A DNA stretch of 64,000 nt from Planctomycetota bacterium. Its GTDB lineage: Bacteria > Planctomycetota > J058 > JAJDCQ01. The translations under genes were made by a program, and so were the position numbers. The stretch spans positions 79,215 to 143,214 of the forward strand of contig JAJDCQ010000216.1 of NCBI GenBank assembly GCA_029260755.1. Direction: 5' to 3'. The notes under the pieces are model-generated. The model searched no databases, was not told the origin of the DNA, and saw only the letters and a program-made list of their open reading frames with translations. Shown one piece after another: positions 1 to 8,334 of this stretch (its first letter is position 1; each line of letters starts with the position of its first letter).

Positions 1-835
1 CGTTGAGGTAACGCTTCACCTCGCCGACGGTCCGCTTCGCGATCACCTCCGCGCGGATGCCCTTGGCGCCGAACCCGACGAACACCTCGGTGACTCGCTC
101 GCTCTCCACCTCGATGATGAGCACGTTCCCCGGCCCGTTGGGGTGCTCGACCTCGACGACGGTGAGCGCATCCGCGCCGAGCTCGAGCTGCCGGCGCGCG
201 ACGCCGAGCTCGCGCTCGGCGATGTCGCGGGGCAGCTCGCTCACGATCGCCTTCGCGCGCACGCCGAGCAGCTCGCCCCGCTCGATCAGGTGGAGCGGCG
301 CGAGGCCTCGCCGGGGCTCGACGAGGGCGCGGACGCGCCCGCCGCCCTTGGGGTAGAAGCCGGGCCGGTCGAGGATCAGCTCGAGGTTCGTCCCCATCCG
401 CTCGAGGAGCGGCCCGAGCGTCCTCGCCGTGTGCTCGAACGGCGGCGCGTGCGGGTTGTGGGTGCCGCCCTCGACCGTGATCGTGCTCGGCGCGTCGGCG
501 ACGGCGAGGGCGGGGAGGACCGTGTGGAGGACGAGCATGGCGCTGCCGGCGCTTCCCACCCGGAACGTATGGTCGCCGCCGACGAAGCCCGCCGGAGCGA
601 AGGTCAGCGCCTGGCTGCCGAGCCGGTCGCCGGTGACCTCGGCGCGGCCGACCGCGGCGGCCGCCCCGACCGCCGCGAGGTGCTGGCGGAGCAGCCCCGG
701 CTTGCTCCGCCCGGCCCGGATCCGCTCGATCGCGAGCGGAGTCCCGGTGATGACCGAGAGGGCGAGCGCCGTCCGGAGGATCTGACCGCCGCCCTCGCCG
801 CGCCCGCCGTCGATCTCGATCGCGGGGCGGCTCAC
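1..835 (-). CDS. rtcA: RNA 3'-terminal phosphate cyclase RtcA (C-terminus cut by window edge)
   Basis: RtcA uses ATP to turn an RNA 3'-phosphate into a 2',3'-cyclic phosphate. About 278 residues are visible, against roughly 340 for the family. The N-terminus reads GRGEGGGQILRTALAL, the family signature, followed by KPGLLRQHL, the glycine/serine loop GSAGSAMLVL, GGTHNPHAPPFEH and GFYPKGGGRV. The C-terminal part with the catalytic His that becomes adenylylated lies beyond position 1. The GTG start (835-833) overlaps the TGA stop of the upstream kinase gene in a GTGA, so the two are probably translationally coupled. No rtcB ligase gene is visible. Confidence 0.93.
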   Translation of the reverse strand, partial: MSRPAIEIDGGRGEGGGQILRTALALSVITGTPLAIERIRAGRSKPGLLRQHLAAVGAAAAVGRAEVTGDRLGSQALTFAPAGFVGGDHTFRVGSAGSAMLVLHTVLPALAVADAPSTITVEGGTHNPHAPPFEHTARTLGPLLERMGTNLELILDRPGFYPKGGGRVRALVEPRRGLAPLHLIERGELLGVRAKAIVSELPRDIAERELGVARRQLELGADALTVVEVEHPNGPGNVLIIEVESERVTEVFVGFGAKGIRAEVIAKRTVGEVKRYLN

Positions 836-2490
836 GGTCGCTTGGGGACGAGCACTTCGAGGCGGCTGACGAGGTGCGCGGTCAGGGTGTCGTCGGGCAG
901 CCGGAGCTCGATCCTCGTCGGCCCCGATCCGATCCGGTCGGTCACGAGGAGACGCGTGTCGAGCGGCTCGCCGGAGAAGGAGTGGATCGTCGCAACCGGC
1001 TCGTCGCCGACGAGGACGCGCAGGGCCGAGTCGTGGATCCGTCCGTCGGCGGGACCGACGGCCTCGGCCCGGTGGCGGATCAGGAGGACGACCGCGCCGG
1101 GGCGCTCGCCGGAGCGGCCGGCCACGTCGACGGTGATGGCGAGGCGGTCGCGCTCGACGGCGCGGAAGATCACGAAGTCGGCCCGATCGCCCTCACCGTG
1201 CGGCGGGAGCAGCTCGAAGCTCGTCCCGAACTGCGGGGCGACGCGGGTCGGCTCGACGTCGAAGCCGCCGACGCGGACGAGCTGGCCCCCGGAGAGGGCG
1301 GCGGCGATCGTGCTCTCCCGGTCGCGCGCCTGGGCGGCCTCGGCGTCGCGGCGGGCGTCGAGATCGGTCAGCGCCCGGGTGATTCGCTCGGACGCCGTCC
1401 CGACGATCTTCGGGCCGACGGCGAAGCCCTCGGGGAGGTCGGCGGGCACCGACGAGCTCCCCCCGTCGCCGCCGTCTCCGCTGCCGCTGCCGCCCGAGAT
1501 GATGAAGATGATGATGCCGCCGCCGATGGCGAGCCCGACCGCCGCGCCGATCACGATCGCGATGACGAGGCGGAGGGTGCGCGGCGGGTCGGCGGGCAGC
1601 TCGGCATCCGGGTCCGGCCGCGCCGGCCGCTCCTTCTTGGGCGGGACCGGGGCGAGCGCCCGACCCTCGCGCAGCGCCGCGAGGTCGGCGGCGAGCGCGC
1701 CGGCGCTCGGGTAGCGGTCGTCGCTCTCGAACTCGTAGCACCGCGCGCAGATCTGGTCGAGGGCGACCGGCACGCCTGGCCGACTCGCGGAGGGCGGCGG
1801 GACGTTGCCCGCCTCGACCGCCCGGAAGAGCTCGTCGGGGTCGCGGCCGTGGAAGGGGACGTCGCCGGTGAGCAGCTCGTGGAGGACGACGCCGAGGGCG
1901 AACACGTCGGTCCGCGCGTCGACCCGCCGCCCCTCGAGCTGCTCGGGCGACATGTAGAGCGGCGTGCCGACGGTCAGTCCGCTCTGGGTGAGGCGCTGCG
2001 GATCGAGCAGGTCGAGGGCGAAGCCGAAGTCGGTGATCCGCGCCGCCCCGTCCTTGCCGATCAGGATGTTCGAGGGCTTGATGTCGCGGTGGACGATCCC
2101 GGAGCCGTGAGCCGCCTCGCACGCCTGGGCGATCCGCTCGATGATCGCCGCCGCGCGCATCGGGTCGATCGGCCGGCCGGCCGTCATCTGGTCGAGGGCG
2201 GGGCCGTCGACGAACTCCATCGCGATGAAGGAGCGGCTCTCCGCCTCGCCGGCATCCAGGATCCGGACCACGCCGGGGTGGCGGACGCGGCCGAGCGCCT
2301 CCGCCTCCCGCTGGAAGCGGGCGCGGCGGGTCTCGCTCGGGTTCAGGTCGGACAGGACCTTCAGGGCGAGGACCTGCTCGTCGCTGACCCGGCGTGCCTT
2401 GTAGACGACGCCGACGCCACCGCGCCCGATGGTGGACTCCACCATGTAGGCGCCGAGCGGAAACGGGGGCGTCCACTCCTCCTGATGCAT
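832..2490 (-). CDS. Membrane-anchored Ser/Thr protein kinase, coupled to rtcA
   Basis: This is a 552-residue Hanks-type kinase. The ATP loop GRGGVGVVY is at residues 22-30, the catalytic Lys is K44, the HRDIKPSN loop has D136, and DFG is at 154-156. The kinase domain ends near residue 275. A Pro/charged linker follows, then one membrane span at about 307-331, a Gly/Ser-rich stretch and about 210 extracytoplasmic residues with no fold I recognise. The ATG at 2490 was chosen because homology starts just after it; the frame stays open for 150 more codons upstream, but that part looks like a composition artefact. The stop overlaps the start of rtcA by 4 bp. Substrates are unknown. Confidence 0.92.
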   Translation of the reverse strand: MHQEEWTPPFPLGAYMVESTIGRGGVGVVYKARRVSDEQVLALKVLSDLNPSETRRARFQREAEALGRVRHPGVVRILDAGEAESRSFIAMEFVDGPALDQMTAGRPIDPMRAAAIIERIAQACEAAHGSGIVHRDIKPSNILIGKDGAARITDFGFALDLLDPQRLTQSGLTVGTPLYMSPEQLEGRRVDARTDVFALGVVLHELLTGDVPFHGRDPDELFRAVEAGNVPPPSASRPGVPVALDQICARCYEFESDDRYPSAGALAADLAALREGRALAPVPPKKERPARPDPDAELPADPPRTLRLVIAIVIGAAVGLAIGGGIIIFIISGGSGSGDGGDGGSSSVPADLPEGFAVGPKIVGTASERITRALTDLDARRDAEAAQARDRESTIAAALSGGQLVRVGGFDVEPTRVAPQFGTSFELLPPHGEGDRADFVIFRAVERDRLAITVDVAGRSGERPGAVVLLIRHRAEAVGPADGRIHDSALRVLVGDEPVATIHSFSGEPLDTRLLVTDRIGSGPTRIELRLPDDTLTAHLVSRLEVLVPKRP

Positions 2491-2638
2491 CGGCGTCAGG
2501 GCTCGCTTCCCGGGCGGCGTCACGGCCCGGCCGGTCTCGTCGTCCTCGGCGCGCCGGGCGCGTCCCGGCGCGCGCTTGCGGGCGCCCGCGCCCCCGCGGT
2601 AGGCTGCAACCAGTGGGGCGGGAGGCCTCCGCGTCGGC

Positions 2639-2667
2639 TTGCGCCGAGCGAAGGTCACCTCTAAAAT
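2639..2667 (+). promoter_or_regulatory. Candidate sigma-70 promoter for the secreted protein at 2819
   Basis: TTGCGC (2639-2644), a 17-base spacer, then TAAAAT (2662-2667). Transcription would begin near 2674 and give a leader of about 145 bases before the ATG at 2819. It lies in the 328-bp divergent gap between the kinase (minus) and the secreted protein (plus), and is one of the few AT-rich patches there. Confidence 0.45.
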
Positions 2668-2722
2668 GCCCCGCTCTTTGAGCATACGGGGGACGGGGGC
2701 GCACCCGCGCTCCGCATTGTCG

Positions 2723-2740
2723 CACTCTCGGACGAGAGTG
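2723..2740. repeat. Perfect 8-bp palindrome in the leader of the 2819 gene
   Basis: CACTCTCG (2723-2730) and CGAGAGTG (2733-2740) are a perfect inverted repeat separated by 2 bases. It lies downstream of the candidate promoter at 2639-2667, where a repressor operator or a short RNA hairpin would be expected. Which of these it is cannot be told from sequence. Confidence 0.4.
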
Positions 2741-2818
2741 TCCAACGTGGCGGCCCCACCTCTCGCGATGCGGCTCCCCAGCCGGACGCGAGGACGCCGC
2801 CCGAAAGAGGCCAACGAC

Positions 2819-3373
2819 ATGTCGAGCCGATACAGCCGCATCAGGCGGATCGCCCTCGTCGCGATCACGGTTTGTGCGCTCGGAGGACTCACCGCGACGG
2901 CGACCCACGCCGACGAGCTGAGCCCGAGCCTGGCGGGCACCTGGAAGCGAGTCCGTCCCGCGGACGGCGAGGTGACCTCGCCGAGCCACGAGTACGGCGA
3001 GGGCCCGGAGGCGACGACGGCGCCGCCATCACGCTACTACGTGATCGAGCAGAGCGAGGACGGGAGCATCACCGGATACATCGTCCAGGAGAGCCTCGAC
3101 ACGTTCCGGACCTACGAGATCCGCCTCGAGTGGGTCGCCGAGGACCGGCTCGAGGGCACCGCCACGTGGGAGGACACCTACGAGGACGGCGGCGTCACCT
3201 ACACGTTCCAGGCGGAGACGCGCTGGGAGCTCAGCTTCGACGGCGAGAAGATCCGCGGCCGCGTCGAGTACGTCGACTGGGATCTCCCGGCCGAGTCCGA
3301 CGACACCGGCGGCGTCGAGCTGGGTCGCGGCTGGATCGAGTACGAGTTCCACAAGCTGCCGCGCTACGACTAG
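2819..3373 (+). CDS. Small secreted protein of unknown function, lipocalin-like pattern
   Basis: The 184-residue product starts with an n-region rich in Arg, a hydrophobic core (IALVAITVCALGGLTAT) and a likely signal-peptidase site near ATHA-DE, so it is exported. The mature part alternates short charged and aromatic strands (GTWKRV, YYVIEQSEDGSITGYI, YEIRLEWVAEDRLEGTATW). This resembles the small beta-barrel lipoproteins that describe background scores in many environmental bacteria, but no family is certain. The ATG was chosen because AAAGAGG sits 8 bases upstream; the frame is open further up without a ribosome site. The gene is divergent from the kinase and converges on the gene at 3486. 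Confidence 0.8.
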   Translation: MSSRYSRIRRIALVAITVCALGGLTATATHADELSPSLAGTWKRVRPADGEVTSPSHEYGEGPEATTAPPSRYYVIEQSEDGSITGYIVQESLDTFRTYEIRLEWVAEDRLEGTATWEDTYEDGGVTYTFQAETRWELSFDGEKIRGRVEYVDWDLPAESDDTGGVELGRGWIEYEFHKLPRYD

Positions 3374-3417
3374 TCGTTCCGCGACGTCGCGAAGCGAACG
3401 ACGTCGCGAAGCGAACG
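3374..3417. repeat. Tandem 17-bp repeat and hairpin between convergent genes
   Basis: The unit ACGTCGCGAAGCGAACG occurs twice back to back (3384-3400 and 3401-3417), directly after the stop codon at 3373. TCGTTC at 3374-3379 can pair with GAACGA in either repeat copy, so the RNA would fold into alternative hairpins. No T-run follows. A transcription end for the secreted-protein gene is the simplest reading. Confidence 0.45.
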
Positions 3418-3485
3418 AGGCGTGCCCCGCGGCAGCGAGGCGCGCCTCGATTCGTGTACGGTGATCGAGCGGTCCGGTCCGCTCG

Positions 3486-4187
3486 TCAGCCGATCGGGTC
3501 GTCCGCGCCCAGGGCCCAGGGGACGAGGGTCTCGCGGATCAGCGCGCGGAGTCCCTCCGGATCGGGCGTGCCCGCCGTCGCCTCGAGGTCTCCGAGCGAC
3601 CAGACGACCGGGCCCAGGAAGGTCAGGGCGAGCGTCGGAGCGTCGAGCCCCTCGGTTCCCCCCGACCGCAGGGTCATGCCGATGTAGCGGGAGGCGAACG
3701 AGGCGGCCGCGGCGGCGAACGTCGCCACCGAGTCGCCGCTGCGGCTCTCGCCGGCCTCCTGCGCTGCCTCGGCCGCCTCCCAGAGGGCGTCGTCGATGAT
3801 CTCCTCGCGCCGCGCCGCCTCTCGCGTCGCGACCAGCGCGCGTCGCGGCCGGTCGTCGTCGGGGTGAGCCGCCTCGAACGCGTCGACGGCGACCTCGGCG
3901 AGGATGAGGGTCGCCCGGAAGAGAGGGCCGTTGCCCCAGGCGCCGCAGCCCTCCACGAACGCGTGCAGGTCGTCGGGCGTCTCGACGTCTCCGCCGGCGA
4001 GGCGGGCCGCTTCGTGGCCGAGATAGGCCGCGAGCTCGAGGCGGGATCGCTCGAGGTGGCCCGCGACGACGCGCTCGCGGAGCCAGGCGGCCTCGTCGGC
4101 GTCCGCGCCCGTGATGCGAAACCGGCTTTCGAGGTGCCGAATCCGCTCATCGAGGGACGGCGTGGTCTGGGTGGCGTCGAGGCTCAT
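3486..4187 (-). CDS. Hypothetical helical protein, 233 residues
   Basis: I do not recognise this protein. It has no signal peptide or membrane span. It is rich in Ala, Glu, Asp and Arg, looks almost entirely alpha-helical, and has an acidic middle (AHPDDDRPRR) and a conserved-looking aromatic patch (GCGAWGNGPLF). A strong GGAGAAGAG sits just before the ATG, which supports the start. It may be co-transcribed with the small membrane-protein gene upstream (4244-4423, same strand). Confidence 0.75.
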   Translation of the reverse strand: MSLDATQTTPSLDERIRHLESRFRITGADADEAAWLRERVVAGHLERSRLELAAYLGHEAARLAGGDVETPDDLHAFVEGCGAWGNGPLFRATLILAEVAVDAFEAAHPDDDRPRRALVATREAARREEIIDDALWEAAEAAQEAGESRSGDSVATFAAAAASFASRYIGMTLRSGGTEGLDAPTLALTFLGPVVWSLGDLEATAGTPDPEGLRALIRETLVPWALGADDPIG

Positions 4188-4243
4188 TCTCTTCTCCGAG
4201 CTCGAGGATCAAGCGCGGGGTGCGATCATGAGGATGAGCGTGT

Positions 4244-4423
4244 TCATGCGCAAGAGTCGGTCGAGATCGGGCGAAGGGGTCGACGGGCCGGTCCCCGACC
4301 GAGTCCGGTCCGGACGATCCGGGGGACGCGGTCGAAGATCACGAACGGCAGGGCGACGAGCAGCCCGGCGACGGTCAGCGCCGTCGGGGCGATCGCGATC
4401 GCGAAGACCCACTCCTCGGGCAT
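4244..4423 (-). CDS. Small single-span membrane protein (59 residues)
   Basis: The predicted peptide starts MPEEWVFAIAIAPTALTVAG, continues with about 15 more hydrophobic residues as one membrane helix, then an Arg-rich cytoplasmic tail ending in STDSCA. A very good ribosome site (GGAGAGGAGG) lies 6-7 bases before the ATG, which is the main reason to believe it. It lies between the FGE-kinase gene and the hypothetical gene at 3486, all on the minus strand. Its position suggests a partner of the kinase, but no function can be assigned. Confidence 0.55.
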   Translation of the reverse strand: MPEEWVFAIAIAPTALTVAGLLVALPFVIFDRVPRIVRTGLGRGPARRPLRPISTDSCA

Positions 4424-4514
4424 CGAACGCCTCCTCTCCGGGGCGATGATGCCGGACGGGGGCGGACGACGCGACGAAATCGGAGGCAGGAGATCGTTTC
4501 GCCGGGGTAATGGC

Positions 4515-7500
4515 TCACCGCTCCGCCCGCAGGGCGACGCGAAGCCCCGAGGTGACGACACCGTTCGGTGCGACGGGCTGACGTCGGGCGCACCGGGCTC
4601 CGCCTCGGCCCGTGAGCCAGGCGCCGCCGCGCGAGACCCGCCGAGGGTCGGTCTCGGGCCGGCGCTTCGGGCCGGTCGGGTCGGTCGCGGGGCCGTCGGG
4701 GTAGGGCGCGTACCAGTCATGGCACCACTCGAGGTGGTTCCCGATGATGTCGTAGAGGCCGAACGGGTTCGGGCGGAAGCTCCCGACCTCGGCGCCGACG
4801 CGCTGACCGTCGTCCCCGGGATGCTCGCTCCCGGACTTGCCGGCGAGCCGGGCCGTCACCTTGTCGAGGACGTTCGCGTAGCGGTGCGCCGCGTCCGGCG
4901 TCTCGCCCCAGAACGCCGCCGTGGTCGTCCCGCCCCGGCACGCGAGCTCCCACTCCGCCTCGGTCGGGAGGCGGTGCCTCCCCCCGACGGTCCCGTCGAG
5001 CCATCGGCAGAACGCGGCGGCCTTCTTCCACGAGAGCGCGCCGGCCGGCTGGCGCTCGCCATCGCGCGGGCGGTTCCTGCCCTGGGGCGCCTCCCAGCGC
5101 GGCATCTCGTGCTTCGGATCGAAGCGGCGGAGCTGCGCGTTCGTCACCTCGTGGGCGCCGAGGTAGAAGCCCTCGGTGATCGTGACCTCGTGGGCCCGCT
5201 CGTCGGGCTTCCGGTCGGCCTCGATGGCCGGGCTTCCCATCGTGAACGTGCCCGGCGGGATCAGGACGAAGCGCATCCCGAGCTCGTTCTCGACCCACAC
5301 CGGGAGGCGTTCGGCGAAGGCGTGCTCGAGCTGCGCCCGCGTCGGCGTCCACCACGTCTCGTCGGGCACGAGCGGGTGGCGCGGCTTCTGGCGGTGCGCG
5401 ACGACGAGGAAGGTCGCCCGGCGCTCGTTGCCGGCGGGGTCGCGGGCGGTCACCGCGACCTCGTTCACGCCGAGCTCGAGCTCGGTCTCGATCACGAAGC
5501 GTCGCTTGTCGTCGACGGGGACGGACGCGTCGCCGAGGGTGACCGTGCCGTCCTCGTCGAGCTCTCCCGTGACGGTGAGGCTCCGTCCTCGCCCCCAGAC
5601 CTCGGCCGGGAAGCCTTCGCCGAGGAAGGTCATCTCCGGCCCCGTCGCGTCCTGAACGACCGTGACGACCGCTTCGGTCTCGTTGCCGGCGCGGTCGACG
5701 GCGATGATGCGAACCTCGCTCGTCGCGTCCTCGAGCGGCACCGGCAGCTCGAAGCGGCCCGCGTCGTCGACGACCGCGACCCGCGGCGCCCTCGCGCCCA
5801 GGACCGCGCCGACCTTCGCCGGTCCGGACCCCGCGTCGGTCACGCGGCCGCGGAAGACGACCCTCGCCTCGCTCACCCGCGCGATGGGCCCGGTCGGCTC
5901 GTCGAGCTGGAGCTCGGGCGGCGTCGTGTCGAGGACCAGCGCGTGCCGGATCTCGGTCTGGACGCCGGCGGCGTCGGTCGCCATGATCCCGATGTCGTGG
6001 CGTCCCTCGGTCGGGAGCCTCACCGGGATCGCGACCAGGCCGCCGCCCATCGGCCGGAGCTCGCCGCCGGCGTATCCCGTCTCGATCCCGATCGCGGTCA
6101 GGGTCGCGCCGCCGACCCGGACGATGAGGTCGACGGACGCGTCGCGGACGGCGGCGCCCGCCGGGGGCGACTCGACGACGAGCTCCGGCGGGGCCACGTC
6201 CAGGCCCAGGATGAGACGCGCGGAGACGGTGTTCCCGGCGGCGTCGGCGGCGAGGAGCTCGAGCTCGACGCGGTCGGCGTTCGCCGGGATCGACACCGGC
6301 AGCTCGAACGGGCCGCCCGGCGCGGCGACGACGGCCGCCGCGTCGCCGAGGGTGAGGGTGACCTCGGTCGCATCCTCGACCTTGCCGACGACGGCGGTCT
6401 CCCGGGCGGCGACGGCGCCGATCGACGCGCGGTCGACCTCGACCGCCGGGGGCGTCCGGTCGATCACCACCTCGATCGCCGCGATCGGCTCGTCATCGGG
6501 GCCGGGCCGGACATCGAGGCGGTGCGGACCCTCGGTCAGGGCGATCGTCTCGGTGAACGTCCCGTCGTCGGCGACGCGGACGATGGTCTTGCCGACGATG
6601 AGCGTCTGGGCGTGGCCCGCGGTGACGCGCCCCGCGACGGCGACCTCCTCGGCGTTGGTGACGATCCGCTCCTGCTCGAGCGAGACCGCGACCGCGACGG
6701 TCGGCTCGACCGTCGGCCCGGGCGTCCCGGGTGAGGGCAGGCCGACCGCGGGTCCAGGCCCGGGCTCGGGCTGCCCGCCCGAGGCTCCGAGCAGGAAGAA
6801 CACGACGGCGACGGCGAGGAAGACCACGGCGATGGCCGGGCCGGCGAGCGACGCGGGCACTCCGGCGATCGTCGCCGCCGGCGCTGGAGGCGGCCTCGCC
6901 TCGGTCCGTCCCGCATCGGGCACGTCGGCGGCGGCGCGCCGCGCCGACGGCCGCTTCTGGCGGGCCGACGGTCGCTTGAGTCGGGCGGACGCGCGCCGCG
7001 CCGCGGGCGCCGCGGCCGGTCCGCTGCCAGCGGGGGCCGTCGTGCCGGACGCGGCGTCGAGGGCGGCGGCGAGGGCGTTGCCCGACGGGAACCGCTCGGC
7101 GGGGTCCTTCTCGAGGCAGCGGGTGACGACGTCGGCGACCGCGGGCGAGATCGTCGGGTCGACCTCGTTCACCGGCGCGGGGTCGTGGCCCGCGATCGAC
7201 GCCATCGTCTCGACCGAGCTCGCGCCGAAGAAGGGCGCTCGCCCGGTGAGCGCCTCGTAGAGGACGACGCCCATCGCCCAGACGTCGGTCGCGGGGCCGA
7301 CCGCCCCGAGCGAGCTCGAGATCTGCTCGGGGGCCATGTAGGCGGCCGTGCCGACGATCTCGCCCTGACGGGTGAGGCGCGCGTCGTCGCTCGACTCGTC
7401 GCGGGCGAGGCCGAAGTCGACGAGGAGCGGGCGGCTCTCGGCATCGACGAGGATGTTCCGCGGCTTCACGTCGCGGTGGACGATGCCGTTGCCGTGGGCG

Positions 7501-7973
7501 TAGCCCAGGGCGCGGGCGACCTCGGCGAGGAGCGCGATCACCTCGTCGCGGGTCGGGTTGGCGCCGAGCCAGGTCTCGAGGGTGCCGCCGGGGACGAGGT
7601 CCATCGCGAAGAAGAGGCGGCCGTCGACGTCGCCGACCTCGTGGATGCCGACGATGTTGGGGTGGCGCAGCCGCGCCACGGCGAGCGCTTCGCGGTGGAA
7701 GCGCGCGACCGTCGTCGGCCGGGCGGCCGCCTCGGGGAGGAGCATCTTGAGGGCGACGAGACGGCGGAGCGCCGGGTCCCACGCCCGGAAGACCTCGCCG
7801 ACGCCGCCGCGGCCGAGCGACGACAGGATGACGTAGCGCCCGATCTGGCGGCTCGGGTCCTGGCTCGCGCGGGCGACCTCCGCCTCGAGGAGGGCCGCCG
7901 ACGCGTCGGCGAGCCCGAGGGGGCGTGAGCCGCCGGGAGGGGCGCCGTCGGTCGGTCGGCCTTCGTCGGTCAC
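4515..7973 (-). CDS. Transmembrane Ser/Thr kinase with Ig-like repeats and C-terminal FGE-sulfatase domain
   Basis: This 1152-residue protein has an N-terminal Hanks kinase: GRGGVGEVF at 54-62, K76, HRD at 166-168 and DFG at 186-188. A basic linker with three RPSAR-type repeats (about 330-345) leads to one membrane span at about 376-397. Outside the membrane are about 500 residues of repeated beta-sandwich modules (pattern DTTPPELQLDEPTG), like bacterial Ig-like domains. The last 250 or so residues are an FGE-sulfatase/SUMF1-like domain (MRFVLIPPGTFTMGSP, HRLPTEAEWELACRGG, GNHLEWCHDW, VSRGGAW). These domains often bind ligands in kinases rather than make formylglycine. The start is GTG at 7973 with GGAGAG upstream. 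A sensor kinase is the likely role. Confidence 0.92.
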   Translation of the reverse strand: MTDEGRPTDGAPPGGSRPLGLADASAALLEAEVARASQDPSRQIGRYVILSSLGRGGVGEVFRAWDPALRRLVALKMLLPEAAARPTTVARFHREALAVARLRHPNIVGIHEVGDVDGRLFFAMDLVPGGTLETWLGANPTRDEVIALLAEVARALGYAHGNGIVHRDVKPRNILVDAESRPLLVDFGLARDESSDDARLTRQGEIVGTAAYMAPEQISSSLGAVGPATDVWAMGVVLYEALTGRAPFFGASSVETMASIAGHDPAPVNEVDPTISPAVADVVTRCLEKDPAERFPSGNALAAALDAASGTTAPAGSGPAAAPAARRASARLKRPSARQKRPSARRAAADVPDAGRTEARPPPAPAATIAGVPASLAGPAIAVVFLAVAVVFFLLGASGGQPEPGPGPAVGLPSPGTPGPTVEPTVAVAVSLEQERIVTNAEEVAVAGRVTAGHAQTLIVGKTIVRVADDGTFTETIALTEGPHRLDVRPGPDDEPIAAIEVVIDRTPPAVEVDRASIGAVAARETAVVGKVEDATEVTLTLGDAAAVVAAPGGPFELPVSIPANADRVELELLAADAAGNTVSARLILGLDVAPPELVVESPPAGAAVRDASVDLIVRVGGATLTAIGIETGYAGGELRPMGGGLVAIPVRLPTEGRHDIGIMATDAAGVQTEIRHALVLDTTPPELQLDEPTGPIARVSEARVVFRGRVTDAGSGPAKVGAVLGARAPRVAVVDDAGRFELPVPLEDATSEVRIIAVDRAGNETEAVVTVVQDATGPEMTFLGEGFPAEVWGRGRSLTVTGELDEDGTVTLGDASVPVDDKRRFVIETELELGVNEVAVTARDPAGNERRATFLVVAHRQKPRHPLVPDETWWTPTRAQLEHAFAERLPVWVENELGMRFVLIPPGTFTMGSPAIEADRKPDERAHEVTITEGFYLGAHEVTNAQLRRFDPKHEMPRWEAPQGRNRPRDGERQPAGALSWKKAAAFCRWLDGTVGGRHRLPTEAEWELACRGGTTTAAFWGETPDAAHRYANVLDKVTARLAGKSGSEHPGDDGQRVGAEVGSFRPNPFGLYDIIGNHLEWCHDWYAPYPDGPATDPTGPKRRPETDPRRVSRGGAWLTGRGGARCARRQPVAPNGVVTSGLRVALRAER

Positions 7974-8334
7974 CAGGGCTCTCCGACGCCATGGTGGCCG
8001 GCGCGGACGCCGGCGTCAAAACTCGCCCTGGGTTGCTAGGGGAAACGCGTCGGCCCACGACGCCGCGAACGCCGGCGGCCGTCTCGGCCTCTTCGCACAG
8101 CTTGACCTGCTCCTTCCTATCGCAACCAGAGCAGCGAGCCGACCGAACATCTCGGAGCAGGACCTACGTACCGTGCTGTGGCCGCCCAGGTCGCTGATGT
8201 AAGCTAGTACTAGTGTGTTCTGGGTCGCGCCGGCGCAGCCACGACAAGCGCTCCCCTACGACATCCGATCCGTAGACTCCGGCCAGGCTCGATACTCGTA
8301 CTCGCCCCACCCGTCGCCGGTCCGTGAGAATAGA
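7974..8334. other. Divergent intergenic region, less GC-rich than its surroundings
   Basis: This 361-bp gap separates the FGE-kinase (minus) from the SUKH/S1 gene (plus). It contains the 10-bp palindrome CTAGTACTAG near 8204-8213 and a few AT-rich patches, but no convincing -35/-10 pair. A short open frame continues upstream of 8335 without a ribosome site. By eye the composition is less GC-rich than the flanking genes, which may mean recent acquisition. Confidence 0.4.

Noticed and set aside
2491..2940. N-terminal extension of 150 residues on the kinase at 832
   Set aside because: Crosses the divergent promoter region, is Arg-rich without homology, and has no ribosome site; the start at 2490 precedes the kinase domain directly.
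3864..6734. Long antisense frame over the FGE kinase and the gene at 3486
   Set aside because: Crosses two genes with clear ribosome sites and has no recognisable domain.
8203..8214. Palindrome CTAGTACTAG as a mobile-element end or operator
   Set aside because: Single copy, no partner repeat and no promoter close by; too short to support a claim.
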